DNA of 64,000 nucleotides from assembly GCA_947085045.1 (NCBI GenBank), contig CAMTUU010000002.1:186001-250000 (forward strand), read 5' to 3'. Under the pieces are notes generated by a model. That model was not told the origin of the DNA. It saw nothing but the letters and a program-made list of their open reading frames with translations, and ran no database searches. Every line of letters starts with the position of its first letter. Position 1 is the stretch's first letter. Of the stretch, positions 60,781-64,000 are shown one piece after another. Made by a program: the position numbers and the translations under genes. Origin of the DNA: Pseudolysinimonas_A sp947085045 (lineage in GTDB: Bacteria; Actinomycetota; Actinomycetes; Actinomycetales; Microbacteriaceae).

Positions 60781-61471
60781 GGCTTTTCTCTCTCGCTTCG
60801 ACGACGCCATCAGCGTGACGATGCGGATGCCGCGCACGAACAGCGCGCGACCCAGCGGGCCGAGCAGCGCCCCGCCGTTCTCGTCGCCGCCGCCGAGCAC
60901 CAGCGTGCCGCCCCGACGGATCACCCGACGCCACGATCGCAGCGGGCGACCTCCGGCCAAATCGAACACGGCGGTGAACCGCCGCTCGCCCGCGGTCACG
61001 TCGGTCGTCGCTTAGTCGATCAACTCGGTCGCCCCGAGGCGCAGCACGAACCCGGCCTTGCTCGCCGAGCAGACCGCGGTGACGGGGGCGCCGCGGGCCT
61101 TCGCGAGTCGCACGAGCATCGAGCCCACGCCTCCCCGGCTCCGGACACCGCTGCCTGCTGCCCGGTGATGCGGCCGGCGGCGGCGAGCGCCTGCTGCGCC
61201 GCGTAGCCCGTCATCGGAACGGCTGCGGCCTCCTCGAACGACACGTTCGCGGGCGTCGACTCGTCCAGACGTCCTTCGCGACCGCGTACTCGGCGAACGT
61301 GCCGACGGCCTCGACCACCCCGGCGAGGTCCACGCCCGGTCATCAGGTGCCGCTCGGCCATGTTCACCCCGGCCGCTCGACGCGGACCAGCACCTGGCCC
61401 TTCCCGGGCGTGGGGATGTCGACCGACAGCACCTCGGTCTTGCCGTACTCACGGCGCTGAACTGCTCTCAT
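60781..61471 (-). pseudogene. Degraded zinc-type alcohol dehydrogenase / quinone reductase
   Basis: On the minus strand, from ATG 61469-61471, the text begins MRAVQRREYGKTEVLSVD and continues in different frames as an MDR enzyme: SFEEAAAVPMTGYAAQQ, GVGSMLVRLAKARGAPVTAV, an in-frame TAA after LRLGATELID, and then FTAVFDLAGGRPLRSWRRV. At least three frame disruptions and a missing middle segment make it non-functional. Its ATG overlaps the stop of the XRE gene. Confidence 0.82.
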
Positions 61472-61700
61472 CTGGTCTCCTCCCGTTCGCAGCTGAAGAC
61501 ATCGTCGAGGCCGATCCCGACGACGCGGGCGATCTGGAACGCCAGCTCGAGCGACGGCGAGTCGTGCCCCTGCTCGATCGCGATGACGGTCTGACGGGTG
61601 ACCCCGATCCGCTCGGCGAGGTCGGCCTGGGTCATCTCGCCGCGGCGAACCGCAGCGCGCGGATGCCGTTGGTCACCCGAGTCGGCTTGACCACGTCAGA
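61468..61700 (-). pseudogene. XRE-type regulator, frameshifted near its start
   Basis: The main frame reads MTQADLAERIGVTRQTVIAI then a normal XRE helix-turn-helix, ending ATGA over the dehydrogenase start. The expected N-terminal residues (VVKPTRVTNGIRALRFAA) lie just upstream in another frame, separated by what looks like one missing base near 61640. It may be a true pseudogene or a 55-residue protein started at the internal ATG. Confidence 0.65.
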
Positions 61701-61885
61701 CCGCCCGACGGTAGAGGCCCAGGCGAGCCATCCTGCCCGGCAGCCCGGAGACGACGACGGAGATCTTGCTCGCGATCCGGAGGTGGTCGACCTCGAGCCA
61801 GGCGAGCACGAGAGCACCGAGCGCGCCGATGACGACGATCGAGTTGCCGACGCGTTCGCCACCACCGATCGCCTCCCACCGCGTT
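61696..61885 (-). pseudogene. Remnant of a 4-helix membrane protein
   Basis: The minus-strand frame ending at 61696 reads GERVGNSIVVIGALGALVLA and then DHLRIASKISVVVSGL..., which resembles the C-terminal half of a small membrane protein family that commonly precedes an XRE regulator. The N-terminal half is missing. It completes the set of decayed genes with the regulator and dehydrogenase. Confidence 0.55.
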
Positions 61886-61926
61886 GGTCGAAGCGACACC
61901 CAGGCGCGCTCCGGGAGAATGGGCTC

Positions 61927-62916
61927 ATGGCGGAGTTCTGGACGATGGTCGTCGCGTTCTACACGGGCTCGTTCGGGGTGCCGTTGCGCATCCTGACGAT
62001 CATCGTGATCGCGGGCATCGTGCGGCTCGTTCTGCAGGTCGTGATCCGACGGGTGGTGAACCGGGTCATCAGCGGCGTGAAGAAGAGGCAGAACGTCGAC
62101 GACACCGCAGCGCTCCAGGCCTCGCCCGTCGCCGCGATGCGCATCGTGCAGCGCACGCGCGCGTTCGGGGGCGTGCTGTCGAGCACCGTGACCACGATCG
62201 TCGTGCTGGTGAGTCTCGTGCTCATCGTCTCGGCGATCGACCCCAACGCCACCGGCGCGTTCTCGCTCATCACCGCCGCGCTCGGCGCAGGCCTCGGCTT
62301 CGGCGCGCAGAACGTGGTGCGCGACGTGCTCAACGGGCTGTTCATCGTCGCGGAGGACCAGCTGGGCGTCGGCGATGTCGTCGACACCGGCCAGGCCACG
62401 GGCGTGGTCGAAGCGGTCGGCATCCGCGTCACGCGGCTGCGCGACGTTGACGGCACCGTCTGGTACGTGCGCAACGGTGAGATCCTGCGTGTCGGCAACA
62501 TGTCGCAGGGCTGGGCGCGGGTCATTCTCGACCTCTCGATCCCGTACGACGCCGACGTGGACGCGGTGAAGGATCGGATGCTGCAGACGGGTGTCGAGAT
62601 GCGCGCCGACTCCCGATGGAAGCGCATGATGATGGAGCAGCCCGAGGTCTGGGGCATCGAGTCGATCTCGGCGGAGGCGATCGTGTTGCGCATGGTCGTG
62701 AAGGTGCGCACGGGCGCCAAGGACGAGGTCGCCCGGGAGCTGCGTGCCCGCGTCAAGCGCACCCTCGACGGGATGGGGCTGCGCCTGCCGTCGCTCAACG
62801 TCGCTGCCGTCGGGCCGAATCCGGCGGGCGGCACCCCCGACGCCCCGCTCGTGCCGGGCCCCGGCGAGCCGCCGGCCCCGAAACCCGCTCCCGGTCCTAC
62901 GCCCCGAAAATCGTGA
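61927..62916 (+). CDS. MscS-family mechanosensitive channel
   Basis: A 329-residue small-conductance mechanosensitive channel. Three N-terminal helices (about 17-38, 80-102, 105-128) lead to the pore segment AALGAGLGFGAQNVVRDVLNG, then the cytoplasmic MscS beta domain and a Pro-rich tail. GAGAAT lies six bases before the ATG. It protects against sudden osmotic downshift. glbO follows after 10 bp. Confidence 0.93.
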   Translation: MAEFWTMVVAFYTGSFGVPLRILTIIVIAGIVRLVLQVVIRRVVNRVISGVKKRQNVDDTAALQASPVAAMRIVQRTRAFGGVLSSTVTTIVVLVSLVLIVSAIDPNATGAFSLITAALGAGLGFGAQNVVRDVLNGLFIVAEDQLGVGDVVDTGQATGVVEAVGIRVTRLRDVDGTVWYVRNGEILRVGNMSQGWARVILDLSIPYDADVDAVKDRMLQTGVEMRADSRWKRMMMEQPEVWGIESISAEAIVLRMVVKVRTGAKDEVARELRARVKRTLDGMGLRLPSLNVAAVGPNPAGGTPDAPLVPGPGEPPAPKPAPGPTPRKS

Positions 62917-62926
62917 AGGTGACGAC

Positions 62927-63349
62927 GTGAACAACCTCATGCTGCGCTCCGGCCCGGGTGGCGAACCGGTGGGAAGCAACTTCTGGCGCGAGGTCGGGGG
63001 CCGGGCCACCTTCGAGAAGCTCGTGCGCGCGTTCTACGACGGGGTGCAGACCGACGAGGTGCTCTGGCCGATGTACCCGCAAGATGACCTGGAGGGCGCG
63101 ATCCAACGGCTCACCGGATTCCTCGAGCAGTACTGGGGCGGCCCCGGCACCTACAGCGAGGAGCGCGGGCATCCGCGGTTGCGCATCCGGCACACCCCGT
63201 TCCGGGTGAATCCGAATGCCCGCGACCGCTGGCTGCACCACATGCGGGTCGCGGTCGATGGTCTCGGCCTCTCCCCGCTGCACGAGAACATGCTCTGGGA
63301 CTACCTCGAACGCGCCGCCCACGCGATGGTGAACAGTCACGAGGAGTAG
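62927..63349 (+). CDS. glbO: Group II truncated haemoglobin
   Basis: A 140-residue globin of the trHbO type. Conserved sites are visible: FWREVGG, Tyr in RAFYDGV (B10), the proximal His in RIRHTPFRV (F8) and Trp in RWLHHM (G8). GTG 62927 is taken as start. This type is linked to oxygen or NO handling near the membrane. It directly follows the MscS gene. Confidence 0.92.
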   Translation: MNNLMLRSGPGGEPVGSNFWREVGGRATFEKLVRAFYDGVQTDEVLWPMYPQDDLEGAIQRLTGFLEQYWGGPGTYSEERGHPRLRIRHTPFRVNPNARDRWLHHMRVAVDGLGLSPLHENMLWDYLERAAHAMVNSHEE

Positions 63350-63365
63350 TCGTCTTCGGTCTCGG

Positions 63366-63391
63366 GGATGACGCCCGAACGGGGGTCATCC
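63366..63391. terminator. Hairpin between glbO and the FAD dehydrogenase
   Basis: GGATGAC (63366-63372) pairs with GTCATCC (63385-63391), with an inner CCC/GGG stem. A TACCCT box at 63394-63399 follows and is a candidate promoter for the next gene. Confidence 0.5.
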
Positions 63392-63422
63392 TCTACCCTC
63401 GGAAGTCAGGGAAGGGACACCC

Positions 63423-64000
63423 ATGACTGCGCATGCGGACGTGATCGTGATCGGAGCCGGGCTGGCGGGACTCGTGGCCACGGCGGAACTCGTCGAGGCC
63501 GGCAAACGGGTCATCGTGCTCGACCAGGAGCCCGAGTCGAACCTCGGCGGGCAGGCCTGGTGGTCGTTCGGCGGGCTGTTCCTCGTCGACTCCCCCGAGC
63601 AGCGCCGGTTGGGCATCAAGGACTCGCAAGACCTCGCCCGGCAGGACTGGTTCGCGAGCGCCGAGTTCGACCGTGACGACGAAGACGCCTGGGGTCGCCA
63701 GTGGGCCGAGGCCTACCTCGCCTTCGCCGCGGGCGAGAAGCGGCAGTGGCTCGCCGAGAAGGGCGTGAAGTTCTTCCCCGTCGTCGGCTGGGCCGAGCGC
63801 GGCGGCTACACCGCCACCGGGCACGGCAACTCGGTGCCCCGATTCCACATCACCTGGGGCACCGGCCCCGGCATCCTCGATCCCTTCATCAAGATCGTGC
63901 GCGCGGGAGTCGAGAAGGGTCTCGTCGAGCTGCGCTTCCGTCACCGGGTGGATGCCCTCACCGTCACGAAGGGCGTCGTCACCGGCGCGAGCGGCAGCAT
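63423..64000 (+). CDS. FAD-binding dehydrogenase (partial)
   Basis: The first 192 codons of a flavoprotein that runs off the window. The FAD motif GAGLAG is at about residues 11-16 (VIVIGAGLAGLVATAEL) and the segment GGQAWWSFGGLF is typical of the 3-ketosteroid-dehydrogenase-like/fumarate-reductase group. GGGAAGGG precedes the ATG. Substrate cannot be judged without the C-terminal domain. Confidence 0.88.
   Translation, partial: MTAHADVIVIGAGLAGLVATAELVEAGKRVIVLDQEPESNLGGQAWWSFGGLFLVDSPEQRRLGIKDSQDLARQDWFASAEFDRDDEDAWGRQWAEAYLAFAAGEKRQWLAEKGVKFFPVVGWAERGGYTATGHGNSVPRFHITWGTGPGILDPFIKIVRAGVEKGLVELRFRHRVDALTVTKGVVTGASGS

Noticed and set aside
61696..63009. 437-codon minus-strand frame opposite mscS
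   Set aside because: Only its last 60 or so codons resemble a protein (the membrane remnant); the rest is the antisense of mscS.
1..64000. CRISPR arrays, insertion sequences, prophage or integron features
   Set aside because: No regularly spaced repeats, transposase, integrase or phage structural genes were seen on either strand.

Overview
This is a high-GC actinobacterial chromosome segment, most likely from the family Microbacteriaceae. The evidence is the GC-rich third codon positions, frequent GTG starts, GTGA/ATGA stop-start overlaps, many TANNNT boxes 6-8 nt ahead of start codons (leaderless transcripts), a translational ileS T-box, paired clpP1/clpP2, and an actinobacterial housekeeping gene order (rne, ndk, DUF4233, folC, tRNA synthetase, clpX, clpP2, clpP1, tig, nei, rpiB, pepN, glbO). 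There is no prophage, insertion sequence or CRISPR array. Almost every base belongs to a recognisable gene or its control region.

Layout. 0-4.0 kb: a lipoprotein sugar-binding protein diverges from a DeoR repressor, followed by a LysR regulator and a zinc alcohol dehydrogenase. 4.0-20.6 kb: the housekeeping block rne, VKOR plus DsbA-like oxidative folding pair, ndk, DUF4233, folC and ileS with its T-box, then a metabolite:proton symporter, two exported proteins of unknown function (one with an HEAGH metalloprotease signature), valS and an acetyltransferase. 20.6-34.4 kb: an accessory stretch with an M3 peptidase, a BenE transporter coupled through a tiny ORF to an MFS transporter, a six-gene oligosaccharide operon (ROK repressor, two permeases, binding protein, GH15, GH31) and a Doc/ribbon-helix-helix toxin-antitoxin pair. 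34.4-43 kb: DUF1028 protein, clpX, a copper operon on the opposite strand, clpP2, clpP1, a short-chain dehydrogenase, DUF1697, trigger factor and tRNA-Pro. 43-53 kb: D,D-carboxypeptidase, tRNA-Gly, a Cys/Met-metabolism PLP enzyme, an esterase, PPK2, an SMR efflux pair, ArsR/ArsC and a two-component system. 53-64 kb: Dps, the rpiB-nei-paiB-amidohydrolase operon, a conserved unknown protein overlapping pepN, a decayed gene cassette, MscS channel, truncated haemoglobin, and a partial FAD dehydrogenase running off the window.

How the genes work together. The ROK operon imports and hydrolyses an oligosaccharide, probably an isomalto- or malto-oligosaccharide, and relies on an ATPase encoded elsewhere. 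ClpX, ClpP1, ClpP2 and trigger factor form the protein quality-control locus. VKOR re-oxidises the DsbA-like protein for disulfide formation outside the membrane. The YcnI/CopC genes handle extracytoplasmic copper. The most noteworthy non-routine signals are the pseudogene graveyard at 60.5-61.9 kb, a 65-bp palindrome that sits in frame inside an amidohydrolase gene, the duplicated transporter N-terminus at 24.6-24.7 kb, and the exported HEAGH protein.
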